Shown: positions 14,384 through 21,888 of the stretch, piece by piece
Numbering within the stretch: the first letter of the stretch is position 1
Layout of the letters: every line of letters begins with the position of its first letter
Assembly: GCA_964643965.1 (NCBI GenBank)
Contig: CAZXVH010000079.1
Span: forward strand, 1 to 25,574
Length of the DNA: 25,574 bases
Direction of reading: 5' to 3'
DNA from: GCA-2746795 sp964643965
GTDB taxonomy: Bacteria > Chloroflexota > Anaerolineae > Promineifilales > Promineifilaceae
Position numbers and translations under genes: made by a program
Notes under the pieces: generated by a model
What the model saw: the letters and a program-made list of their open reading frames with translations, nothing else
What the model was told of the DNA's origin: nothing
Databases searched by the model: none

Positions 14384-16687
14384 ATGAAACGTCCAGCCAC
14401 CATCCTCCTTGTTGAAGACGATAAATCAATGCTAGACGGCATGAGTGACCTGCTGCAAGCCATCGACATAGGCTACGAGATCAGCACTATGACAGCCAGT
14501 AATGGCATTGAGGCGCTGGCCCAGATGGCATACACACTGCCAGACATCATCGTCTCCGATATCATGATGCCGCAAATGGACGGTTTTCAATTCCTGAAAA
14601 CAGTTCAACAAAATCCAAACTGGATTGGCATCCCCTTCATTTTCCTGACAGCACGCGGCGAAAAACATGAAATTTACAAAGGACGCATCAGTGGCGCTGC
14701 CCTTTATATTACTAAACCCTTCCACAGCGTCGAACTGCTTGAACTGATCAAAACACAACTCGACAGAAAGTTTCAGATCGAACAAACCCACGAACAAAGC
14801 ATCAACAATCTAAAAAAAGACGTTCTGCAAATCTTGAACCACGAGTTCCGAACGCCTCTCACCTATGTCACCGCCTATTATGAAATGCTGGCTGACAGTG
14901 TGAATACCTATGCCAATGCTGTCAATTTCTCCGAATACCTGCGCGGCATTCAGGCCGGTTGTACCCGTTTGGCAAAGCTCATTGATGGGTTTATCACCGT
15001 CATCGAATTACGAACGAACGAACTCGAACAAGAATTTGCCAATAACGCCCGCCCCTTCACCAACATAGACGATATCGTGCAGGATGTAATCAATCAATTT
15101 CAGGATCGGGTCAAACAAAAATCGGTCCAGGTGGTGTTCCACCCAAATCCTCTCCCCTCCGTCATTTACGGAGATCCTAAAAGCCTGGCAATAATCTTCA
15201 AGCAGGTTTTAGATAATGCCATTAAATTTTCGGGACCCCGATTTACCCACACCACAGACGCCATTGTACAGGTTTATTCAAAGAGCCAAGACAGTGAATA
15301 CCATCTCATCATTGAAGACAATGGCATAGGCATACCCACTGTTGTGCAAAGCCATGTGTTCGATTTATTTTTCCAATACAATCGGGATCAATTTGAGCAG
15401 CAAGGCGCGGGCATCGGCCTCACGGTGGCGCGAGGTCTTGTTGAATTACATCACGGCCGGATAGAGATTGAAAGCGTTGAAAATCAAGGCAGCACGTTTA
15501 CCATTATCCTCCCTCAATACGGCGCTTCTCAATCTGACCTCTCTGAAAGAGACCCCTATCAGCAACAAGCAACCATTTTGCTCGTAGAAGACGATCAATA
15601 CCTGCTGGAAGGCTTAAAAGAATTGCTAAGCATTTACGAAGGCGACTATCAATTAACAATCCATACTGCCACAAACGGCCGTTCCGGGTTAGCCCAGTTA
15701 GAAAAAATCCAGCCCCACCTCATCATCTCCGACATCATGATGCCCTATATGGATGGTTACACCTTCCTCGATGAAGTGCGTAAAAATCCTGACTGGGTAC
15801 AAATACCTTTTTTATTCCTCAGCGCCAAAGGTGAACGGCGAGATATTCACCGCGGGTTGCGCAGTGGCGTAGAAGAATATATCACCAAACCCTACAACAG
15901 CGATGAACTTCTGGGCCTGGTTGTCAAACAATTAAACCACTATTTCCGCCTGCGTCGCAGCATGTCTCAAGATTTCGACGCGCTTAAACGCAGTATATTA
16001 GAGCTGATCACCCCTGACTTTCGTGTCCCCCTCACCTCCGTCGCCAACTACTCCGGGCAGCTGGAAGAAAGCATTCAACAAGCGCAAACAGACAACGAAT
16101 TAAAAGAATCCTTGCAAGGCATCCAGCAAAGCAGCCTTCGCTTAAGCAGCCTCATAGAAGACTTTATCGCCCTGGCAGAACTCAAAACCGGTGAAGCTGA
16201 AATGGCTTACGAACTACAAGCCAGAGAAATAAATGACATGGGCGTCTTGCTTTACGAAGTCAGTCAGCTATATACCAACCGGCTCAGAGAAACTGAGTTT
16301 CAAATCCTTTGCCCCTTAAAACAAGATTTACCGGCCGTGATCGGCAACCGCAATAAACTAATGGCCTGCACCCGCCGCATCCTCGATTTAGGGCTGCCCC
16401 TGGCCACACCCCACGGCAGTGACAACAAAATTAGATTAGACACCACCTCCGTAAACAGCCAATTGCTTATCTCACACCGTTTTCCCGGGCATCTGGATGC
16501 CCCAACCTTCCAATATATCCATAAACAGCTCAACAGCGACATCCAGGACGATCTCGAAAATTCGCTGCAATTGCCCAGCTTGAATATCATTAAAGGATAT
16601 GTGGCGCTGCATGGCGGCCATATTCTGCTCGACAACCAGGCAAACTCTTTTACCTTCACCATTTGCCTGCCCGTTTCACAGCCTTAG
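14384..16687 (+). CDS. Tandem receiver/histidine kinase protein (REC-HK-REC-degenerate HK)
   Basis: This 767-residue cytosolic signalling protein has no membrane helix. Receiver 1 spans about 5-125, with acidic pair E11/D12/D13, phospho-acceptor D59 and K111. A histidine kinase follows: H153 in NHEFRTPLT, N-box D277/N278 in DNAIKFSG, EDNGIGI and GAGIGLTVARGL (about 340-355). Receiver 2 starts near 398 (ILLVEDDQYLLEG) with D450 in SDIMMPYMDG and K in YITKPYNS. A second kinase-like module follows (LELITPDFRVPLTSV), in which the phospho-acceptor position is D545 instead of His. Its ATP-binding half has lost the N and G boxes, keeping only a final GGHILLDNQ and FTFTICLP. The whole looks like an internal duplication whose second kinase became inactive. 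No DNA-binding output domain is present, so the signal leaves by phosphotransfer or binding. The gene stands alone between its own promoter and a structured gap. Confidence 0.9.
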   Translation: MKRPATILLVEDDKSMLDGMSDLLQAIDIGYEISTMTASNGIEALAQMAYTLPDIIVSDIMMPQMDGFQFLKTVQQNPNWIGIPFIFLTARGEKHEIYKGRISGAALYITKPFHSVELLELIKTQLDRKFQIEQTHEQSINNLKKDVLQILNHEFRTPLTYVTAYYEMLADSVNTYANAVNFSEYLRGIQAGCTRLAKLIDGFITVIELRTNELEQEFANNARPFTNIDDIVQDVINQFQDRVKQKSVQVVFHPNPLPSVIYGDPKSLAIIFKQVLDNAIKFSGPRFTHTTDAIVQVYSKSQDSEYHLIIEDNGIGIPTVVQSHVFDLFFQYNRDQFEQQGAGIGLTVARGLVELHHGRIEIESVENQGSTFTIILPQYGASQSDLSERDPYQQQATILLVEDDQYLLEGLKELLSIYEGDYQLTIHTATNGRSGLAQLEKIQPHLIISDIMMPYMDGYTFLDEVRKNPDWVQIPFLFLSAKGERRDIHRGLRSGVEEYITKPYNSDELLGLVVKQLNHYFRLRRSMSQDFDALKRSILELITPDFRVPLTSVANYSGQLEESIQQAQTDNELKESLQGIQQSSLRLSSLIEDFIALAELKTGEAEMAYELQAREINDMGVLLYEVSQLYTNRLRETEFQILCPLKQDLPAVIGNRNKLMACTRRILDLGLPLATPHGSDNKIRLDTTSVNSQLLISHRFPGHLDAPTFQYIHKQLNSDIQDDLENSLQLPSLNIIKGYVALHGGHILLDNQANSFTFTICLPVSQP

Positions 16688-16894
16688 AGGCAGCCTCAAA
16701 GCAGTTGAACTTCTCAGAAAAGTTGAACTGCTACACAATACACCTGGAGCCTTCTGAAGATTTAAACGCCAAATGGCGAGATTTCCAGAAGTGAAAGCCT
16801 CAAAAGTGTGAACGGTTATCCAATAAGGAACATTTCGACACTTTTTTCGTAAACTCACCATAACAGATACTTTTTAGTTAAAGGAGATTCATTC
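16688..16894. other. Structured gap upstream of pspA: hairpins and a weak promoter
   Basis: A hairpin at 16700-16732 has 13-nt arms (AGCAGTTGAACTT and AAGTTGAACTGCT) with one mismatch and a 7-nt loop, but no T-run. A nested palindrome follows: CTTCTG 16751-16756 with CAGAAG 16786-16791, enclosing CGCC-AAAT-GGCG 16767-16778. A possible promoter is TCGACA (16835-16840), 18 bp, CATAAC (16859-16864). AAAGGAG just before 16895 is the pspA ribosome-binding site. The hairpins may end the kinase transcript, act in the pspA leader, or be remnants of a palindromic element. Confidence 0.45.
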
Positions 16895-17638
16895 ATGGCA
16901 TCTTTGTTAGAAAAAACACAAACGCTCATACAAGCCAATTTGCATGACATGGTAGACCGCGCTTTGGAAAACAACTCCGTCGCCGTTATGAAACAATATA
17001 TTCGAGACGCAGAAGAGAATTTGGATGATCTGGAAAACGCCGCCGCCACTGTCGGCGGCGAAGTCAAATCCATGGAGAGAAAATATATCGAATATAAGAA
17101 AAAGGCGGACCAGCTTGACCGGAATATCGACATGCTGCTGATGCAAGGCAAGACGGATCTGGCGCAGGCTGCACAAAACGAACTCAACAGCGCCCGCCGT
17201 CTCCAGGAACAATATCATGAGCAATGGATTCGGCAGCAGCGCGAATATGAAGCATTGCTGAATGCTCGTCTCAAACTCCAGGCCAAGTTAAAAACCATTC
17301 GCCAGGAACAAAAAGAGATGGAGGCGCTGCTGCGCCTGGCTAAATCCAAAGAGATCACCGTCAAAGCTATCAAGAGCCTGGACGATCTGGAAGGCGTTGG
17401 CGATGGAGACATTGCCCGGCTGCGTGATTCCATCCAAAATCGGCTGGATAAGGCCAGCGCCCACAGTGAAATGTACGCCAGCCAGCTTGACAACCAGATG
17501 GATGATATTCTGGGCAAAACAGAGATCGAACTGCAACTGGAAGAACGCAAACGCCGTCTTGGTTTGACGCCCACGGAAACGCCGGCTTTCGAAGAAGCAG
17601 AGGGCGAAGATTTTGACGTCTCTTCTTTGAAAGAGTAA
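16895..17638 (+). CDS. pspA: PspA/IM30 family membrane-stress protein
   Basis: The 247-residue protein is a PspA/IM30 homologue, a bacterial ESCRT-III relative that polymerises on stressed inner membranes and limits proton leakage. The N-terminal amphipathic segment (SLLEKTQTLIQANLHDMVDRA) is followed by a nearly continuous coiled coil to about residue 150. The family's VMKQYIRDAEENLDDLE is there in place of the usual ...QAIRDMEE.... Length is close to classical PspA (about 220), with an acidic tail (EEAEGEDFDVSSLKE). There is no PspF or PspC-like gene nearby, so control differs from Escherichia coli. The ribosome-binding site AAAGGAG is ideal. Downstream is a 273-residue membrane/coiled-coil protein that may act with it, although a strong hairpin separates the two. 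Confidence 0.92.
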   Translation: MASLLEKTQTLIQANLHDMVDRALENNSVAVMKQYIRDAEENLDDLENAAATVGGEVKSMERKYIEYKKKADQLDRNIDMLLMQGKTDLAQAAQNELNSARRLQEQYHEQWIRQQREYEALLNARLKLQAKLKTIRQEQKEMEALLRLAKSKEITVKAIKSLDDLEGVGDGDIARLRDSIQNRLDKASAHSEMYASQLDNQMDDILGKTEIELQLEERKRRLGLTPTETPAFEEAEGEDFDVSSLKE

Positions 17639-17672
17639 TAACGACAGCGCCCGGCGCATTTTGTTAGCCAGC

Positions 17673-17718
17673 ATACCCGATTCGCTGTCACTACTAAATG
17701 TGACAGCGAATCGGGTAT
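17673..17718. terminator. 19-bp perfect stem-loop after pspA
   Basis: The arm 17673-17691 (ATACCCGATTCGCTGTCAC) is the exact reverse complement of 17700-17718, with the 8-nt loop TACTAAAT. This very stable hairpin sits 34 nt after the pspA stop. No T-run follows, so either it works as an atypical terminator or mRNA-stabilising structure, or it is a palindromic element. Confidence 0.65.
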
Positions 17719-17737
17719 TGTGTATCATGGCAAGATT

Positions 17738-17774
17738 CCAGATTGGTTCAATCTTGGAGATCGAACCAATCTGG
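17738..17774. repeat. 12-bp inverted repeat upstream of the coiled-coil membrane gene
   Basis: CCAGATTGGTTC (17738-17749) and GAACCAATCTGG (17763-17774) are perfect reverse complements around a 13-nt loop. It lies 20 nt after the preceding hairpin and 38 nt before ATG 17813. It may be an operator, a leader hairpin or a dispersed palindrome. Confidence 0.65.
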
Positions 17775-17812
17775 GCAAGAAAACGGACTCCGTCTGTCCA
17801 ACGAAACAAAAA

Positions 17813-18634
17813 ATGAGTGATAACGTACGCACCGAATTGGAAAAGAAAGTAATTAAAGCCCATGTGGAACACGCCATCTTCCGCTGGGAAAGCGCTACCA
17901 CTATCGCCGCCACGATTATCGCCATGGTGGGAACGGCCGTTTCCGACCTGCCCTTTGCCCCCGCCATCGCCTTAGCCATTGGCCTCACCATCGAAGGCAT
18001 CATCGTCGCCAGTAGCCTCACCGACCAGGAACTCAAACGTAAAATCGAACATGAGCTCACCAAACGCAAATTCGACGTTAACCACATTGGCGATAAACAT
18101 CTGCAAGAACAATTCATCCAGGCCCTCGACTACCAAAAACGCATCGAAACCGCCATCGACGAACAGCCAGACTCCCTGCTTAAAGATGAACTCATTCAAA
18201 CCTCCGTGCAAATGGACGATTGGCTGGGTAATATGTACAACCTGGCCGAGAAAATCGCCCGCTACCGCAAACGGCAAGACAGCATCACCCGCGATAAAAA
18301 TCGGGCCTGGCAGCGTATCAAAGAACTAGAAAAAGAGTATGAATTTGAAAGCAACCCGGCCGTCAAAAAACAAGTGCAAGACACCATCAACGGCTTACAA
18401 CAGCAGTATAACGCCCTGGACAATGTAGAAAATACCATGCAGCGGGCCGAACTCCAGCTAGAAAACTCGCTGGCCCACCTGGGCACCATCTACTCGCAAG
18501 CCCTGCTGGTAGACGCCAAAGACATCGACAGCAGCCGCGCCCGCCGCCTGCGCCAGGAAATTGATGAAGAAGTCATCGAACTGAATGATGTCCTGTTAGC
18601 CATGGATGAGGTTTACGCGCAAGAAAGCAGTTGA
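17813..18634 (+). CDS. Membrane-anchored coiled-coil protein, possible PspA partner
   Basis: This is a 273-residue protein of unknown family. A basic/acidic N-terminal helix (TELEKKVIKAHVEHAIFRW) leads into a hydrophobic hairpin at about 25-70 (TTIAATIIAMVGTAVSDL and IALAIGLTIEGIIVASSL). The remaining 200 residues are charged, helical and coiled-coil-like (RIKELEKEYEFESN, QQYNALDNVENTMQRAELQ). The frame opens at 17720, but that stretch covers an inverted repeat. ATG 17813 (MSDNVRTE) is preferred, although no Shine-Dalgarno is visible. Location right after pspA and a similar architecture (membrane contact plus long helices) suggest a role in membrane integrity; this is inference. It contains one ACGGCCGT copy (GTAVSD). 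Confidence 0.6.
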   Translation: MSDNVRTELEKKVIKAHVEHAIFRWESATTIAATIIAMVGTAVSDLPFAPAIALAIGLTIEGIIVASSLTDQELKRKIEHELTKRKFDVNHIGDKHLQEQFIQALDYQKRIETAIDEQPDSLLKDELIQTSVQMDDWLGNMYNLAEKIARYRKRQDSITRDKNRAWQRIKELEKEYEFESNPAVKKQVQDTINGLQQQYNALDNVENTMQRAELQLENSLAHLGTIYSQALLVDAKDIDSSRARRLRQEIDEEVIELNDVLLAMDEVYAQESS

Positions 18635-18651
18635 GCGAGCGGGAATCCAGT

Positions 18652-18680
18652 TTGTCAAAATCCCTCCCCTCTGATAGCAT
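18652..18680 (+). promoter_or_regulatory. Probable rplI promoter
   Basis: TTGTCA (18652-18657), a 17-bp spacer and TAGCAT (18675-18680) preceded by TGA form a five-of-six -35 box with an extended -10. It lies in the 90-bp gap before rplI, and GGAG at 18711-18714 serves as ribosome-binding site. Confidence 0.5.
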
Positions 18681-18724
18681 TACATGCTGCAAAATTTTTA
18701 GTGAATAGATGGAGTTAATCAGCT

Positions 18725-19279
18725 ATGAAAGTGCTGTTAAAAGAAGATGTAGATAATCTCGGATTTGCCGGGGAAGTTTATGATGTAGCCAATGGTTACG
18801 GCCGTAATTACCTCATTCCCAAAGGCTATGCTGTAAAAGCCACCGCTGGCGTCATGAACCAGGCTGAAATTTGGCGCAAACAAGCAGAAGCCCGCCGGGC
18901 AGAACTACGCGCCGAATACGAAGCATTGGCCGCAAAAATCGAGGAAGTGATTCTCACCTACACCGCTCGGGCTGGTGAAACGGGTAAACTGTACGGCTCA
19001 ATCACCACCTCGCAAATCGCCGATGATTTAAATGAAACATTAAGCACCGAGATTGACCGGCGCAAAGTGGGCATCGAGCCGCTGCGTCAGTTAGGTAAAC
19101 ACAAAGTTGTGGTGCGTCTGAGTGGTGATATTCAGCCTGAACTGACGGTCATCGTGGAGTCAGAAGATGGCGAAATCGCCGCCGCCGAGGTCGTGGAAAT
19201 CGTCGAAGAAGTAGAAGTCTATGAAGAAGACGAAGATTTTGACGATGAATTTGAGTACGAAGCGCTTGAGACGGAATAA
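18725..19279 (+). CDS. rplI: 50S ribosomal protein bL9 with acidic C-terminal extension
   Basis: bL9 binds 23S rRNA near the base of the L1 stalk and helps keep the reading frame. The N-terminal signature is complete: MKVLLKEDVDNLG, GEVYDVANGYGRNYLIPKGYA. A long charged connecting helix (AEARRAELRAEYEALAAKIEE) and a C-terminal domain with GKLYGSITTSQIAD follow. The core ends at about residue 150, the normal bacterial length. A further 34 residues are almost entirely acidic (EEVEVYEEDEDFDDEFEYE), which is unusual for the family. GGAG lies 10 nt before the start. No rpsF, ssb or rpsR, the common partners of rplI, is adjacent. The gene has its own promoter and a strong terminator, so it is probably monocistronic. 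Confidence 0.97.
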   Translation: MKVLLKEDVDNLGFAGEVYDVANGYGRNYLIPKGYAVKATAGVMNQAEIWRKQAEARRAELRAEYEALAAKIEEVILTYTARAGETGKLYGSITTSQIADDLNETLSTEIDRRKVGIEPLRQLGKHKVVVRLSGDIQPELTVIVESEDGEIAAAEVVEIVEEVEVYEEDEDFDDEFEYEALETE

Positions 19280-19339
19280 TCTGAGACCAATTCTGGCAGG
19301 CATTCTGTCTCCTCATCATAAATAGCCTGTCAACCTCAA

Positions 19340-19367
19340 GCCACTGATGCTATCAGTGGCTTTTTTT
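19340..19367 (+). terminator. Intrinsic terminator of rplI
   Basis: GCCACTGAT (19340-19348) and ATCAGTGGC (19352-19360) form a perfect 9-bp stem with a 3-nt loop, directly followed by seven T. This is a textbook Rho-independent terminator, 60 nt after the rplI stop and only 4 nt before the next start codon. Confidence 0.93.
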
Positions 19368-19371
19368 CGAT

Positions 19372-20301
19372 ATGGATGAACTCGGTCATATACTGCGAGA
19401 AGCTCGGGAAACCAAAGGCTTTACTCTGGAAGAAGCCCAGGAAGAAACCCGGATCAATTGCAAATACCTCGCCGCTCTGGAGAATGGGGAGTACGATAAA
19501 CTACCCACGCCGGTGCATGTGCGCGGCTTTTTGCGTAACTATGCCCGCTTTTTAGGGCTGGATCCGCAGCCTCTACTGGAACGGTATGAAATTAACCTGA
19601 ACCGGCCCACCAGACAAACGCAACAAGGTCCAGAAAAAGCATCTCTCCAGACTCCCGCTTCATTGGCGAATGAGCAGCAAGTCTTTTTTGATCCGGTTAA
19701 TATGGAAGTGGATGTGGGGCAAAGGCGTGATCCGGAAACGGCCGTTCGTCTGGTCATCATTATTGCGCTCCTCATTGCCGTAGCCCTCATCGCCAACCGC
19801 TTCATCCCCCTCCTTTTAGGCAGTGGTGACAGCTCCCAGGCCATAGACGCCAACTTCACCGAATTTATTCAGGACATCACCAACCGCGCTCAAGGCACGG
19901 CCACCGCCCAATCTGGCGACATGCTGGAGGGGGAGGCAGCGGCCACTGAACCCGCCTTCGTTCCCGGACAAGTGATCACGTCCACCAGCCGCAACAATAT
20001 TGCCGCCACCGCGCCGGCCATACCGCTCACCCGCCCCGCCCTGCCGGCCACCATGGAAGAAATTGTATTGCAGCTTGATATCAGCGAACGCACCTGGATG
20101 GAAGTAACCATCGATGGCGATGTGGTTTTTAGCGGCTGGGCGCGGGGCGACGATCCCCCGTATGAATGGACGGCGCAGGAAGAAGCCAAAGTCAATACCG
20201 GCAACGGCGCCGGCGTCTTCGTCACCATCAACGAACAGCCCTGGGGCCGCATGGGTGAACGCGGCGAAAACAAAGAAGAAGTGTGGCGAACTACAAATTA
20301 A
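19372..20301 (+). CDS. rodZ: RodZ-like helix-turn-helix membrane protein
   Basis: The 309-residue protein matches the RodZ/YmfM family that links the MreB cytoskeleton to the cell-wall elongation machinery. Residues about 3-70 form the HTH_25 domain (LGHILREARETKGFTLEEA, RINCKYLAALENGEYDKLP, PVHVRGFLRNYARFLGLD). A cytosolic linker leads to a membrane helix at about 124-147. An Ala/Thr/Pro-rich linker follows, then a C-terminal DUF4115 domain at about 224-305 (LQLDISERTWMEVTIDGDVV, FSGWARGD, VFVTINEQPWG). The start matches the family's normal N terminus, yet the rplI terminator ends only 4 nt before it, leaving no room for a Shine-Dalgarno. The transcript may be leaderless or come from read-through. 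rimO follows, as is common for RodZ-type genes. A transcriptional role is unlikely despite the HTH. Confidence 0.88.
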   Translation: MDELGHILREARETKGFTLEEAQEETRINCKYLAALENGEYDKLPTPVHVRGFLRNYARFLGLDPQPLLERYEINLNRPTRQTQQGPEKASLQTPASLANEQQVFFDPVNMEVDVGQRRDPETAVRLVIIIALLIAVALIANRFIPLLLGSGDSSQAIDANFTEFIQDITNRAQGTATAQSGDMLEGEAAATEPAFVPGQVITSTSRNNIAATAPAIPLTRPALPATMEEIVLQLDISERTWMEVTIDGDVVFSGWARGDDPPYEWTAQEEAKVNTGNGAGVFVTINEQPWGRMGERGENKEEVWRTTN

Positions 20302-20304
20302 ATT

Positions 20305-20352
20305 ATGAAGGATGAAGGATGAATTTTATCATCTCTCATCCTTCAACCTTCA
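20305..20352. repeat. Imperfect palindrome of GAAGGATGA units between rodZ and rimO
   Basis: GAAGGATGA occurs twice in tandem (from 20307), and the inverted form TCATCCTTC (20336-20344) followed by a second CTTCATCC (20347-20354) closes the stem. The inner 9 bp (20314-20322 with 20336-20344) pair perfectly. It fills the space between the rodZ stop and the preferred rimO start, so it would form a hairpin in the intercistronic mRNA. Confidence 0.6.
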
Positions 20353-20365
20353 TCCTTTGATCTCC

Positions 20366-21748
20366 ATGAGCAAACAACAACAAAAGAAGAATTTCTACTT
20401 GCTGAGCCTCGGGTGCAGCAAAAATACAGTTGATTCTGAGAGTATGGCGGCGCTGCTGCAAAACTCCGGTTATGGCGGCGTGGCTGATCCGGATGACGCC
20501 GGGGTGCTGATTGTCAATACCTGCGGCTTCATCGAAAGCGCCCGGCAGGAGTCGATTGGGGCGCTGCAAGAACTGGCGGCTATCAAACAGCCCAATCAAC
20601 TGCTCATCGCCGCTGGCTGCATGGCGCAGCGTTACGGCGACGAGGTAGTGGCGTGGGTTCCGGGCATTGATGGCGTCATCGGCACGCGGCGCTGGATGGA
20701 TATTGTGCGCTTTGTGCGCCAACTGCGGCGGCGCAAACATCCTGAACCACTCTACCACCTGCCTGAAGAGGCGAAAACGGTGGGCACAGATGAACGAGGG
20801 GTGCTGCGAACGGCCGTTCAGGGAGCCAGCGCCTATCTCAAAATTTCAGATGGCTGCCGCCGGCCGTGCGCCTTTTGCGCCATCCCGCAAATCAAAGGAA
20901 CCCACGTCAGTCGGCCGTTGGAGACCATCGTGGCAGAAGCGGTGAGTTTACAGGACGCCGGTATCCGCGAACTGCTGCTCATCGCCCAAGATACCACCGA
21001 TTACGGCCACGACATCGGCCTCAAAAACGGCCTGAGTCACCTGCTCAAAGCCATCACCCACGCCGCGCCCGACATCCCCTGGATTCGCATCATGTATGCC
21101 TATCCCGGCTACGTCACCGATGAACTGATCGAGACAATGGCGACGACGCCGCAAATTGTGCCTTACCTGGACATTCCCCTGCAACACGCCCACCGCGAAA
21201 CTCTGAAACGGATGCGCCGCCCGGCCAATATCGACTGGGTGTACAGCACCGTGGAAAAATTGCGCGGCGCCATGCAAGACATCGCCATTCGCACCACCTT
21301 CATCGTGGGCTACCCTGGCGAAACGGAGGCCGAATTTGAAGCGCTGAAGCAGTTTGTCACCGATTTGCGTTTTGACCGCGTGGGCGCGTTCACCTATTCC
21401 TACGAAGCCTCCACCCCCTCAGCCGACATCTCCTGGCAGGTTCCGGAAAAGATCAAACAGGCGCGTCTGGACGAGTTGATGGCCTTACAGCAGCCCATTT
21501 CCCTGGCGCGGAACCAGGCGCAGGTGGGGCGCACCCTATCCGTCCTCATCGAGGGGCATGGCGACAATCTCAGCATCGGCCGCAGCTACCGCGACGCGCC
21601 GGAAATCGACGGCCTGGTCATCATCCCCGGCGAACTGCCACTGGGTGAAATGGTTCCCATCCATATCGATGGCGCCCTGGTCTACGATCTGACCGGTTCA
21701 GCGAAAACAGATGGGCCGCAGACTATTTTGTTGACTGATTTAGGCTGA
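20366..21748 (+). CDS. rimO: Ribosomal protein uS12 methylthiotransferase RimO
   Basis: RimO is a radical-SAM enzyme with two iron-sulfur clusters that methylthiolates the conserved aspartate of ribosomal protein S12. The N-terminal UPF0004 domain has its three cluster cysteines at C17 (LGCSKN), C53 (NTCGF) and C85 (AGCM). The radical-SAM cluster CxxxCxxC is at 164/168/171 (DGCRRPCAFCAIPQIKG). FIVGYPGETEAEFE and a C-terminal TRAM domain (LIEGH...GRSYRDAPEIDG) complete it. The sequence LGCSKNTVDSE and the DGC...CAIP context are typical of RimO and not of MiaB. Length 460 is normal. ATG 20366 is chosen because the family starts just before YLLSLGCSKN. The frame can extend to 20312 through the palindrome. 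No clear Shine-Dalgarno is present at 20366. Confidence 0.95.
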   Translation: MSKQQQKKNFYLLSLGCSKNTVDSESMAALLQNSGYGGVADPDDAGVLIVNTCGFIESARQESIGALQELAAIKQPNQLLIAAGCMAQRYGDEVVAWVPGIDGVIGTRRWMDIVRFVRQLRRRKHPEPLYHLPEEAKTVGTDERGVLRTAVQGASAYLKISDGCRRPCAFCAIPQIKGTHVSRPLETIVAEAVSLQDAGIRELLLIAQDTTDYGHDIGLKNGLSHLLKAITHAAPDIPWIRIMYAYPGYVTDELIETMATTPQIVPYLDIPLQHAHRETLKRMRRPANIDWVYSTVEKLRGAMQDIAIRTTFIVGYPGETEAEFEALKQFVTDLRFDRVGAFTYSYEASTPSADISWQVPEKIKQARLDELMALQQPISLARNQAQVGRTLSVLIEGHGDNLSIGRSYRDAPEIDGLVIIPGELPLGEMVPIHIDGALVYDLTGSAKTDGPQTILLTDLG

Positions 21749-21756
21749 GGGCAAAA

Positions 21757-21804
21757 CGAGGGCTGAGCCTGCCGAAGCCCGGGCTTCGACAGGCTCAGCC
21801 CTCG
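21757..21804. repeat. 48-bp near-perfect palindrome after rimO
   Basis: The arm 21757-21780 pairs with 21781-21804 over 24 bp with one mismatch and essentially no loop; the centre is GAAGCCCGGGCTTC. It includes TTCGACAGGCTCAGCC, a word that resembles the REP-like palindromes common in bacterial intergenic spaces. It sits 8 nt after the rimO stop. A transcription-end or mRNA-stability role and a mobile REP-type origin are both possible. Confidence 0.75.
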
Positions 21805-21888
21805 ACCCATATCAATCAATTCTGTGCCCCTCGTAATAGTTCGGTAAAGGTTCTGCAAAAACAATTGCCCACTCTACTCAAAATACGT

